Source: Cruorifilaria tuberocauda
Taxonomy: Eukaryota; Nematoda; Chromadorea; Rhabditida; Onchocercidae
Assembly: GCA_013365365.1 (NCBI GenBank)
Contig: JABVXU010000513.1
Location: 1-38,348, forward strand
Direction of reading: 5' to 3'
Length of the DNA stretch: 38,348 nt
Shown piece after piece: positions 12,491 to 23,400 of the stretch; the first letter of the stretch is position 1; every line of letters begins with the position of its first letter. A program made the translations under genes and the position numbers. The notes beneath the pieces are model-generated. The model ran no database searches, had not been told where the DNA came from, and worked only from the letters and a program-made list of their open reading frames with translations.

Positions 12491-12629
12491 CGATTAGCTT
12501 TTTTTTGCTGACTTAGATAAATGTTAAATATGAATTATTTGTTTGTTAGAAATTTTTCTATTACAGTAAATATTCTTTTCTTTTCTCTTATAAACTTATC
12601 TTTTTCAATCTTTCATCTGTTCTTCAGAA

Positions 12630-13035
12630 GATAAGTAATGCTTTTTTAGGATATAAGTAATACTTCATCAGAATATAAGTAATACCTTTTCTTCAGTAAA
12701 ATGATAGTAATAATAAGTGATAAATGATTGATAGTAGACGAAATAGTACTTCAGTAAATGGTTGTTCAGCAAATACTTCAGTAAATTGTACTCGGTAAAT
12801 AAACTGTTCCTTCTCTTTCAGTAAATGATAAACAAAACGAAATAATATTCACTCATCCGTAAATGATAAGTAGTTGATAGGTAAATAAGATGATATTTCT
12901 AATGAAGTAATACATAAAGTAATACTTTTGCAAATGAGTAAATAATATAGTAAATGAATGATATTTCTGTTTCAATAAATAAATAATTAGATGAATGGTA
13001 TTTCCTTTTTAATTAATGAATAGTAAATGATATCA
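12630..13035. repeat. Degenerate repeat field (AAGTAATACTTCAGTAAATGATA variants)
   Basis: Words such as ATAAGTAATACTT, CTTCAGTAAAT, GTAAATGATA recur many times at irregular spacing of roughly 15-30 bases. No single unit length holds throughout. It looks like an old, scrambled minisatellite. Confidence 0.55.
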
Positions 13036-13199
13036 TTCTCTTGATAGCGATTTGAATCTTATCACTTCCATGATGATTAAATTATACGATATCCTTTTCG
13101 TTCATTTATCGATCAGATCATTTCATCGATCATCCTCTTCCATCTTCAACGATGAATGAATGAATCATTACTAATAAGCAACTCTTTTTAGCTTCGTTC

Positions 13200-13204
13200 C
13201 TTTT

Positions 13205-13240
<36 letters not shown>
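13200..13240. repeat. T/CT tract
   Basis: T10 followed by about 14 CT units. A complementary GA run lies at 13310-13323, so the two could pair as a long-loop hairpin. On the minus strand the CT tract would read as a poly Arg-Glu stretch. Confidence 0.9.
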
Positions 13241-13243
<3 letters not shown>

Positions 13244-13354
13244 TCTCTTTTCCCAATTTCTCCTCTCAATCAAATTTTGTAAATATTTTTCTTTCCAAAT
13301 AATTTTAAAGAGAGAGAGAGAGAACAGACATTTTGGGAAAGATATGCTACTTAC

Positions 13355-13459
13355 CATTAACATTTGAGTAAGGAGAAGGAAAATGATTATCGAAAAGTTG
13401 TAGAATGGAGAGAAAAACAGAAAAATGGACGGAGCGAAATATTGCACATAAGTTGACAT
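13355..13459 (-). other. Candidate minus-strand first exon, membrane-like (doubtful)
   Basis: On the minus strand an ATG at 13459 opens 35 codons beginning MSTYVQYFAPSIFLFF and ending ...LLLTQMLM directly at a consensus GTAAGT donor (13354-13349). The segment is richer in G+C than its surroundings and would form a hydrophobic helix of more than 20 residues. The frame is also open upstream to 13549. No matching downstream exon was identified, so this may be chance. Confidence 0.22.
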
Positions 13460-13586
13460 CGATCCAAACGGCAGAAAGATTAATTCTTTATCTTTTGGGT
13501 TCTCTTTTCTTTTTTCTCTTCCGTCTTTTTGTAAAAGAAAATTTAACAATAAAAGGTTGAAAGACTTACTGATTTTCCTTTCAATA

Positions 13587-13612
13587 TTTTTTTGTTTAAA
13601 AAAACAAAAAAA
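13587..13612. repeat. A/T palindrome (TTTTTTTGTTT / AAACAAAAAAA)
   Basis: 11-bp arms around a short A spacer, perfect except for spacer assignment. Low complexity, so a low-information hairpin. Confidence 0.6.
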
Positions 13613-13705
13613 TTAGCTAAAGCTGCTTAATATGTATTAAAAGGTAAGTTTAGCCATAACAAGCTTATTGTAATTTAAGCTTACTACGATTTAAGAGGAA
13701 TGTAC

Positions 13706-13785
13706 AACTTATTGATAAGAAGATGTTTGATATGTATGTGATTTGGTATTGTCATCTTTCCATTCTCTGATAAATGATTGGCTAT
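13706..13785. repeat. Copy 2 of an 80-bp dispersed direct repeat
   Basis: Begins AACTTATTGATAAGAAGA, same orientation as the copy at 12411-12490, roughly 90 percent identical by eye. The flanks outside the 80 bases do not match. Confidence 0.8.
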
Positions 13786-14110
13786 TGGAATGTAGAAGGA
13801 ATGAATTGCGATGATTTAAAAGTAATCGGAAGTACTATCATTATATTGTAAATAATAATTATCATACTAGATGATAATTATATATTTAATGATAATGCTA
13901 TTTTTAGTAAAATTATCTTCTATTATTATCCTTTTGTTATTTCATTTCCTTTTTTCTTCATTGATTTCTCGTATTTGTTTGTTGTAATTTGAAAATTACA
14001 AATGATATTTGATATCTTGACGACGATTTAGCTAATTATTAATTGTTAATTTTTGTTGTCATATTTGCATATAATCATTGTCTTATACTTTATATAGAAC
14101 ATGTAACAGA

Positions 14111-14360
14111 GATAAGTATTCGAGTCTGAAAATGAATCGAGTAAGTATTCGAGTTCCAAAATTAATTGGATAGGATTCGAATTCTGTTAAGTGAATTAAA
14201 TATTTGAATCCCATTAAATGAATTGAGTGTTTGAATTCCATCAAATGAATTGAGTATTCAAGTTCTATCAAACGAATTGAATAAGTATTCGATTTCTGTT
14301 AAATGAATTGAATAAGTATTCGAATTCGGAAATGAATTGAGTATTTGAGTTCCATCGAAG
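14111..14360. repeat. Degenerate 27-31-bp minisatellite, about nine units
   Basis: Units follow the pattern TAAGTATTCGAATTC + TRTTAAATGAATTGAG with substitutions and small indels; boundaries fall at each TGAATTGA. The array produces an artefactual minus-strand open frame of Ile-His-Leu repeats. Confidence 0.75.
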
Positions 14361-14497
14361 CGATTGCAGGCATTGCATAAAAGCGAATGCAATGTGAAAG
14401 GAAATATGCCAAAAATGTGAGAAAATATGAGTGCCGAAATATTTTATGCCTTTCGCTTACTCATGTCTGATCACTTTGAATGACAGCAAATAATTGT

Positions 14498-14565
14498 ATT
14501 GCAAATTGGAATTCATTTGAAATGTTTGATAGGAATTGCAAATTGCAATTCATTTGAAATGTTTA
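14498..14565. repeat. Two-unit tandem repeat, 37-bp period
   Basis: ATTGCAAATTGGAATTCATT at 14498 is repeated at 14535 with one change (G to C) and the same following TGAAATGTTT. Confidence 0.85.
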
Positions 14566-16199
14566 CTTATCAATCATTCTTCGAGGAAGTTCTGAGAAAA
14601 AACAAACAGTGAAAATATTAGGATAACTATTTTAAGATATTATTGAAGACTGAAATTCTGGAATTTTCTGACTTATGTACTAAACTGTAAAAATTCTATT
14701 CGGTTAATGAGCGAACTTTAATGTTAATATCATTCATATCTTTTTTTACTTTTGAAAAAATAAGTTTAAAGTTAACATCGATTGATTTCTGTAATTAATT
14801 TTAGTTCATAAAAAAGTCAATATTTTACTAAATCGATTGATGAACGTTATATCATATCATATCGTTAAGTAAAAAGTTAAGTCTAATAACGAATTTCTAT
14901 CAGTTATCAGGTAAAATATGTGTACATTCACAAAATATGAATTTTTATATGGAATTTCAGTAGAATTGTTGCATAAATTAAAAGTGATAAATATTTCAGA
15001 AATAAATTTTAATTTCAATTTTAACATAAAATTTGCGTAGAGATAAAAATCAAAGATATATATGAATAAGAAAAGGAAAAAGTTTTGGGAAAGAAAAAGG
15101 TATTTGTAAGAGATTAATTTGAAACGAAAAGAAAAGAGAAAAAGTAAGAAAGGAAATATCTTTAATCGTCAAGGCCATTTTTTACAAAAAAAATTTCTTT
15201 AATATTTTATTCAAATTAAAAAAAAAGAAAATGATAATAGCATTTTGCGGGGCTAACTTTTCATCTTATCCATTTCAAACTAATTCATTTAACGAAAAAA
15301 TGAATGTTTCCTTTTTAATTTTAATAATAAATTCTTCACCTAAAATGTGCTCAATTTCATTTTTCAATGTCGGCACATTCCGGACATTTTTATTATTTCC
15401 TGTTCAGATGATAACTATCACAAAAGAATCATCATATACAGTCATTTGAAATGGGATATATTCGATGAAGATGCCATTAAAATTGATTGTTTTTCTTGAT
15501 CAGTCTTCCCCTTATATTGTGTCTAATAATTCATAACTGACATTATGCTTATCAATTTATTAGTTATCAGTTATTTTTTTCCTCCTTCCTTTTCTCATTA
15601 CACTTTTTTCATTTCTTTTAATATTAAAATAACTAAATATATCCGCGGTATTTCCTTAAAGCAAATATCATTAAATTTATTATTGAAACTTTTTTCTTTT
15701 GAATTATCAACGAGCAATTCTTACAGCATTTTGTTGCTTGTTACTTTTAAAAATATGTAAATGTTATCGCGATGTGTTTGGTTTATTAAATTGATAAGCC
15801 AGGAATGGTGATGGTTTTAGATTATAGTTGATTTAAGTATAAAATGAGATTTTAGTATTTCCAAAGGTATAATTTTCATTTTGTAATGTTCAGAGTAATA
15901 GTAAAAATAAAAATTTCAAGATTTCCGTATTTTTAAATTATTTAAGCGTAATTAGAAAAGATATTGAGATATCTTGATATAATTTGATAATATTTCTATT
16001 AAAATTTAAATATAATCATTGATATTTACCAAATTTTTACATTAAAGTATTTTATAGTATAAAATAATCAGGAATAAAAATTTATAGTGATAATTATTAT
16101 TAAGCTCCCTTTTTTTCAAGTTAAAGTCTTAAATAAATAGTATTTTAGATGTATATTATACTATTTATCATATTGATAATCCTATCACTACAAAATTAA
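14566..16199. other. Intergenic AT-rich DNA; no gene seen
   Basis: Open frames at 15231-15449 and 15545-15760 have biased Phe/Ile/Asn/Ser composition, no recognisable domain and no convincing splice context. Nothing else stands out. Confidence 0.45.
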
Positions 16200-16200
16200 G

Positions 16201-16500
16201 CTGAAATCTTCACACCATTGGTACTATTTATAGTGAAATCTTCATATCATTGTTACCATTTATACTGAAATTTTTACGCAATGGTATCATTTCTAGTTAC
16301 ATCCTTGTGAATCATTGATATCATTTATGGTGAAATTTTCATATCGTTGGTACCATTTGTGATAAAATCTTCACGTAATAGTTATCATTAATAATAAAAT
16401 TCCATACTAGTCATATCGTATATAATGGAATCCTCATATGATTGGCACTTTTTACAGTGATATCATAGTACTGTTTATAGTGAAATATTTATACTATTAA
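16201..16500. repeat. Degenerate ~32-bp minisatellite, about nine units
   Basis: Consensus unit roughly TGAAATCTTCATATCATTGG + TACCATTTATAG. Successive units start at TGAAATCTTC, TGAAATTTTT, TGAAATTTTC, TAAAATCTTC, TGGAATCCTC and TGAAATATTT. The last two units are eroded. It lies just upstream of the candidate exon at 16611. Confidence 0.8.
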
Positions 16501-16610
16501 TGTATGAATAATAGCATATATTGTTTGCTGTCATGAATGATAACCGAGGCTAACATCAAACAAAGAGATAGTAGTAATGGGTATTGTACAGCTTCTACTA
16601 CAAATAGTAA

Positions 16611-16778
16611 TACTATCGTATCGAAATAGAATCGGCCGATCGATTAATAGATAATCAATCTGAAGAAATGGGAATACAGATGCTTGTTCCTTTCCTTACC
16701 AGTATTATGCAATCACTACTCTTATCACTTGATCAACGTGCGACATTATCTTGGCGTTCGATTCTCTTCATTTTATAA
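16611..16778 (+). CDS. Candidate exon or short coding segment upstream of the spectrin-repeat gene
   Basis: Open for 55 codons from 16611 to the TAA at 16776, with an ATG at 16668. Composition is coding-like: RIEIESADRLIDNQSEEM, then MLVPFLTSIMQSLLLSLDQR, then ATLSWRSILFIL. It has balanced charged residues and higher GC than its surroundings. Possible acceptor AAATAG at 16602-16607. Possible weak donors at 16738 (GTGCGA) and 16756 (GTTCGA), both phase 1, would join the 17084 form of the next candidate exon in frame. It could be a 5' exon of the downstream gene or a separate small gene. No family recognised. Confidence 0.35.
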   Translation, partial: YYRIEIESADRLIDNQSEEMGIQMLVPFLTSIMQSLLLSLDQRATLSWRSILFIL

Positions 16779-17081
16779 AATTCAATTTAGATCTGTTTCT
16801 TTTAATTCTATCAAGCATTTATTTTGATCAGTTTGAATTGATTTGTTTCATATACATGATCACTTATCGATATGACGAGTCACTCCAATTTATGCAACAG
16901 ATAGGTTATTAAAAAAAGTTATACCGAAATTGAAATTGATGGCATACCTGAATATTACAGATACTAATATTTTAGAGGAAATTATAAATTTTAATTTTCA
17001 AATTAACTGATAATTTTCATACTAACACGATTGTTGCTATTTGGTTGTATTCTATTATTTGAATAATCATTTGATTTGCAG

Positions 17082-17145
17082 AGATCTGTTGGAGCACCTT
17101 GAACGGGCATTATTAACAGCTGTGGGGGGTAATGAAATCCGAGAA
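17082..17145 (+). CDS. Candidate helical exon of the spectrin-repeat gene
   Basis: Preceded by TTTGCAG (or TTTGCAGAG, giving a start at 17084). It reads DLLEHLERALLTAVGGNEIR, an amphipathic helix-like segment, and stops at a TAA 27 codons in unless spliced. Donors GTAATG at 17129 or GTAACG at 17146 are available. A phase-0 join from 17145 to 17450 is possible on paper, but that acceptor has no pyrimidine tract, so the link to the next exon is unproven. Confidence 0.4.
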
Positions 17146-17440
17146 GTAACGACAAAACTGATTTAAATTTTTTGCATTAACTTACTGATATGTCTACGAT
17201 CTATATGATGATGTTACATAAAAAAGATGATTTCATCCGGAAAAATTCCGAAGAATTTTCTGATTAGCAACAAGAAAAGCCGGATAAAATCTTCCTGTTA
17301 TCCGATCGGTACTATTAAGTCTAATTCTTCCAAACGACAGTATTTTCTATTAGTCTCTTAGTAGATTTTGGGAGACACCTGAAAGTACTTCATTCTGACT
17401 ATTTACATACTCGGAATCGATTTCTGAAAGTAACAAAAAA

Positions 17441-20400
17441 ATGCGAAAGGAATTTGAAACAATGGATATCTGTGATTATTGTGATATTCCTTTGTTAACT
17501 TCAATAAATCCAGAAGATAATATTGATACGGTAAGTCTAATATTTCTTATAATTCCTACTCTTGTAAATTATTCTCAATTTGAGGAACAATACAGGATAA
17601 TATTGCACCACTGGCAGCTTATAAATCATCACCGAAATTAATTCAAAAATTTAATTTAATAAAAAAAAATTAATTTTCTTGTACATAGTATCTTTTACCG
17701 TATTGTAAATTTATTTCTATAATCAGCCTCGACTGATCTATGGGATATTTTATACATCGTTGATATCAAACGATCCAAGTGATGATCCCTTAAATTATCA
17801 GTGTTGCATTCACTGTTTCAGAAACACTTTGCGTTATTCCAAAATTTTTGTTTTATTTATAAAATCCAATAATTTAGTGATAATAATCATAGCTAGAAAC
17901 AAAGATTAGCTGTTGTTATATTAGTGATAATAATGATAATGATCATGATAGTTATGAAAAACTTGTCTTAATCATTCTTGTCTCTGATTTTATATGAAGA
18001 TCTATGTGATAAAGTTTTATTACTGTGAAGAATAAAAAAGGAATATATTCAACTAAATTTAGTACAATCTTTTAGTTCAAAGTAAATTCTTATCATCGCA
18101 AAAACATTTCACATTTCCTTCTAGCTTTTCATTCACACTTTGCATATTTGAATTGAAAACATGATCTTATGATAATCATCATTGTATCTTTTGTAAGTAT
18201 ATAAGATAATGATTGAATTGTAAGAAAATTTACGAATTAAAATTCGGAATTTTAAGAGGGAAAACGTATTTATCAATATATTACGTATTTATCAATATGT
18301 TTATATGTAGTGATAAAGAAAAAACGTGAATATGATAACGATAAACGGAAAAACCTATATAGAAAATTGAAGCAGAAATAATTTAAGCTAAATAGTAACT
18401 GAAAACTTTCTTCTAATAGATCACCGAAATCATGGAAATATATTAACAATGATATATTTGAGATAATTCATTTGCACGATATTATATTTATTGTTCTGTT
18501 GATATAATCGAATTATTAATATCGATAATAAATATCCTTTTATATATACTAAGTTATTAAGAATAAATATCTCTTATCTCCATATCTATGTTATTAATAA
18601 CAAATGACCTTTATGAATAATTAATGATAAGTTCCCTTATATATTTTAATTAATAACAAATATTTTTAGATAATTCATTATCACAGATGTGCCAAAGTGT
18701 AAGGACTTGATATTTATTCTGTTGTAATTCTCATAGTAAACCTGAAAATGCAATATGATCCTTTCCTTTTTATAGCAAATTTCAAATTAGAAAAAAATAA
18801 AACTTTTAATAAATTTTGTTCAATTTCTTTTTTTTTGAGAATTTTTATTTGGCCTTGAAAAATCTGCATGATTGATTTGGCTCGTATCGATAAGATATCG
18901 ATGCCAATTCTCGTTTTTCTTTTTTTCCTCTGAATTCATTTTCTTTTAAATAATTTTTTTTGACCCCTCAGAATAAAAGTGAATGGTAGAAGCGATTGAT
19001 TTTTGAAAATTTGAACAATTTCCAAATTTTCCTTCTACTAATAGAATTTCTAATTTAAAATTTCCTTTTTTTTTGTTGTATCTTTTCAGAAATTCTTTTT
19101 TTGTAAAATAAATGAATTGGGTCAAGCTTTTTTCTATTCTTTTTTTTCAAACAAAGTTTGATTAAGCTTTGCTTAAAAAAAGGAAGGACTTTTTTCAAGA
19201 AGAATAAACTTACTTTGTACTATCGTTTCAAAATTTCTATACAAATATATATTTTATGAAATAAGCTTTTTTTCCGTTCATTTATAAACAATAGTAATGA
19301 AACGGAATAAGGTTGTGTAAATCATGAAAGCGAATTTTCAATTACTAATTAAAAGATGGATAGATTAAGAGTAGAAGAGAAGAAACTGTTGAAAAGTTCA
19401 AGCAAATTCTAGAAGTGCAATAAACATGGAATAGATTAAAGTGAGTTGAATCGAGTAATACTTAAAATTTCTTCATGATATTTATAGAATATAAAGCCTA
19501 AGAGCGATGCAATAATTTGAATTTATAGTATCATGCTGATGGAAGTGCTATATATGAAGATTGATTTCCCAATAATTGTTAGAATTGAATGTCACAAAGA
19601 GAATTTAAATGAATTGGAAAGTTCAATAAGGCAAGTAAATATTAGCCTAGCATAACTCATTGATGACGCTTTTCGCTGATGCTAATTTCATCATTTATGA
19701 AAGCATTTTAGTAAATAAAAGTGCGTTTTAGCAATTTGTAAATTTTAGCGTAAAAGCTTCGGGATAATCCTAGATAATTAGATTTTCAAAAGAAAGAATT
19801 GTAAGGAATATCCCGAGATATTGATGATAGTGAAAGCTTTTACATCTGTCCATTTTTCCCTTTTCATTTCTTTGTAAATAAGTTTTTCATCAATTTCAGG
19901 ATTTTAAATTAGAGAGAAAGAAATTTGCAAAATCCTCTTACATCTAGTCCAAAACATTTATGAGCATATCTGATAATAATTATCGTAAGAATGATTTAAA
20001 GACTTGGAATCTGGAAGTAAACAAAATAGATTAATCTCTTATTTCACTAATATTTTACTTTTAAAATGAATATCATCTGAGTAACTTTTCATGTTCATAA
20101 CTGAAATGATAATCTCTCAAAATATATCTGTCTTGTACTCTTTTTGATAATTAAAATATTTTAGTGTGCAATTAATAACAGACTAGATTAGTGGTAGAAA
20201 TAATAATATAATGCTAATTAAAACATAGCAATAATTATTGTTATATTATTATCGCAATATTATTATTATTATTACTATGATCTTCAATAATAAATAATTT
20301 TAATAAATGAGAAGCTGTCAGATGTTTACTTGAAGAATATTTCAGCTAAAAATGATTAATTATTAGGATTTATGTTATAATGAAGCGATAATATTTTTGT

Positions 20401-23400
20401 CGTAAAGTTTCTCTGTTTAAATTCAACTAATTATCATACTTACACAGCCAAAATTTACTTTTAATATCTTTTAAAAGCTTTAATTTGCCCCTTTTTGATA
20501 ATTAAAACTTATTTTTAGAATTACCTCCGAGTTCCACAATTATGTCGAACTTCGAACTAAAAGCTTGGAAGTAATATTTTCATCATAGAACAACAAGTAA
20601 ATTAAAACATATATTTGTATTTTTAGTATTTAATACATCTGTATAGATATAAATTTAAAACTTTCTAAATTTACATTTCAACTTCTTTCAGTCAAAATTT
20701 TGCTTCGCTTTTTTAGAATCAATTTTACATAAATTCCATATATCAGCCATAAATAAATCGAAGTATGGTAAATATACGGTATACCGTATATGCTAACTTA
20801 CTAATTGAATATTAATGCTTTGAAGAACTCACAATTTTCTTATTCCATAAATCATAATTCTATTGTCCATTATTGGTGGCAAATGTTTTTGCTTTTTTTA
20901 CCGTATCTAATAAATCTCTTCTTCGATTTATGAAATATATACTATATCTATTCATCTATATTTTAATTTGAAATACGATATATATGATTAGAAGTTACAT
21001 TATATGGAGATATTTCTAATACCATACATTTCTTCTTGCTGTATTTTTATATAGTTATTATCTCAATGAGATTTGATAATATTCATTCTATTGTTAACAA
21101 ATGATTTTAAAAAAACACATAAGAGGAAATATTTTTTTTATAATTTAAGAAATGGTAGTTGAAAGAAGTTTCTGTAAGAGTTATTTTATTTCGGAGAATT
21201 TTTGTTTTTGAAAATGGTATGACTGAATGATTAAGGAATAATGGTATACTGTTAACATTGATTTATTGTCGTTGGATGAGAGAAAAATTTGCTTCCCGCT
21301 GATACCTTTTAAACTTCGAATTTTTATCGGAATTTTCGTTTATGAAAAAAAAGCGAAAAAAAGAGGTAAACTTTTTTTGGGGAGGAAATTTCAATTGAGT
21401 AGGATGTCACGTTAAGTTATCATTAATTTTGTCAAATGAATTTCATTATTCTTCATCGTTTAAACGATTAGAGGTGAAAATAATCTCCAGTTAAGAATGA
21501 AATTGTCAGTAGTTACTCGCAGATTTTCATCTGGTAAAATTTTATTTAAGTTATAATGAGTAAGAAATAATTGTAGCTGTAATTCTACTTGTATCATTAA
21601 ATAAAGAATATCATGAATTTTTGAAAACTTGGGTTCGATATTGAAAGATCTAGGAGATTTCGGGGTAATCCTTAAGAAATTCCAATTAGCACTCATTCAT
21701 TGATAATTTTCTATTAAGTGGTAGACTAATGGGTTTTCAGAAAAAATTTGTCACATATGTTGATTGGTTAATTCCGAGAATTTATAAAGTAATGTGATGA
21801 CTCTCAATTGCATGAAGCTTGTATTAAAAAAGCTATTATTAAAAAACTATCAGTATCATCGAATATTTCTTGGATAGTTCTAAGTGCAATAGAAAATTTG
21901 TTACTAAAATTTTTTGCAATGTTTTTTTTGAAAATGTTTGATTGGAAAATTATAATCTATCAATTATAATTAATAATTTTAGTTTATTTTTTAAGTAATC
22001 GAGAATATTTATTTTAATTACTTTGTTTATCTTCAATAGTACTCTTCCTTCTCTCTCCTTTTTACAATTTCACGTAGTATTGTATCCTTACATTTACCTA
22101 TATTTTGATATCAATTGAAATTACCGTCAAAATCAGAAGATCAGTAAATGTTACCCAAAGTTATTTAAAGAAATGTTGAAACTTATTACTAATTAATGAT
22201 TGATTTTTTTGAATGTAATTTATAGTTTTTAAGATCAGATAATCTTCTAGTAGGAAAATCAGAATTTTTCAAAAATATAATCTTTAACAGGAAATTAAAT
22301 TCGTTTTTCTCAATCAGAAATAGATAAAATATGCTGCTAAGAAATTTAATTGTACTAAATCTATTTAGATTTAGATAAATTATACATTCTACGATTTGCA
22401 ACACATAAATAAAATTTGCTTTATTCCAAAATTAATTTCTTCTTTCAGGTACACTAAGAATTATCACCACTATTGATTTATAATTGTTAATAATCCCTCT
22501 ATCCTTAATAATGCCTTGTTGACAGATATTAGTTTTTTTACTCTCGTTTACAGTAGGAATGTACAGTAATCCTTTTTGTACAGTATTACAGTGTACAATA
22601 TAACATAATTACACTATTATTGTCCTGTTTTTTAGTTTTTAATTTTTAGCTATCTTGTTTTTTTCTGAATTTTTTTAAAGAGCTATCATTAAAAATGAAT
22701 TTAAGGAAGTCATTAAATATATGAATATATCGATAATAGCATAAAATGAATAAGTATTATCATTGCCAACAAAAAGGTTAAATTGCAATAAAAAGTAGTC
22801 AAATTTAGGAATAATTTTTTGTCAAAACATGATAAGGTAGTTCATTGACCTTTTTTCTTGCATAAGCATTGTACTAAATTAATGGGGTAATAAGGAATCG
22901 TTTTGTCAACTACAATCTCCAAAGTAGTATTTCCTCATTTTATTGCATTCTTACCATTTACATTGATGATCGAGTTTACCTATTCGTCTTTCCTGCTTAA
23001 ATTATCAGTAATTGGGTTGGCTTATCCATTTTGCCTGCTTAAATCAATTAATGTTTGTGATCTATAGTCCTTCCTGCTCAGGTTAATTAATGATTGAGTT
23101 GATCTTTTCATTCTTCCAGTTATATTAATGATTGGGTTGATTTACCCAACATGTTTTTCTTACCTATTTTATTTGTTCATTACTGAAATATCAAATAGGC
23201 TATACATCAAATAAATAAGCTCACCTTATTAAATATATTTTAGTGTATATTTCAGAGATTATCCTTCAATCAACCAAACATCTGTATCTTATCACCAATC
23301 ACTTTTAATCGATCTTTTCGATGTTATTGATCTCTTCATTTTGATGCAAAATAAATATAATATATTTTATTTTCGACTTGTTATTATCCAACATCCATTA

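Noticed and set aside
13130..13346. C-terminal part of a long minus-strand frame with an Arg-Glu run
   Set aside because: It is read through the CT/GA microsatellites and past a consensus GTAAGT donor; only the part before the donor is kept as a weak candidate.
14083..14271. Minus-strand frame with Ile-His-Leu repeats
   Set aside because: It is a translation of the 27-31-bp minisatellite; unit lengths are not multiples of three throughout.
12630..16500. Could the regularly spaced repeats be a CRISPR array?
   Set aside because: Units are adjacent or degenerate with no unique spacers, and the genome is eukaryotic with introns.
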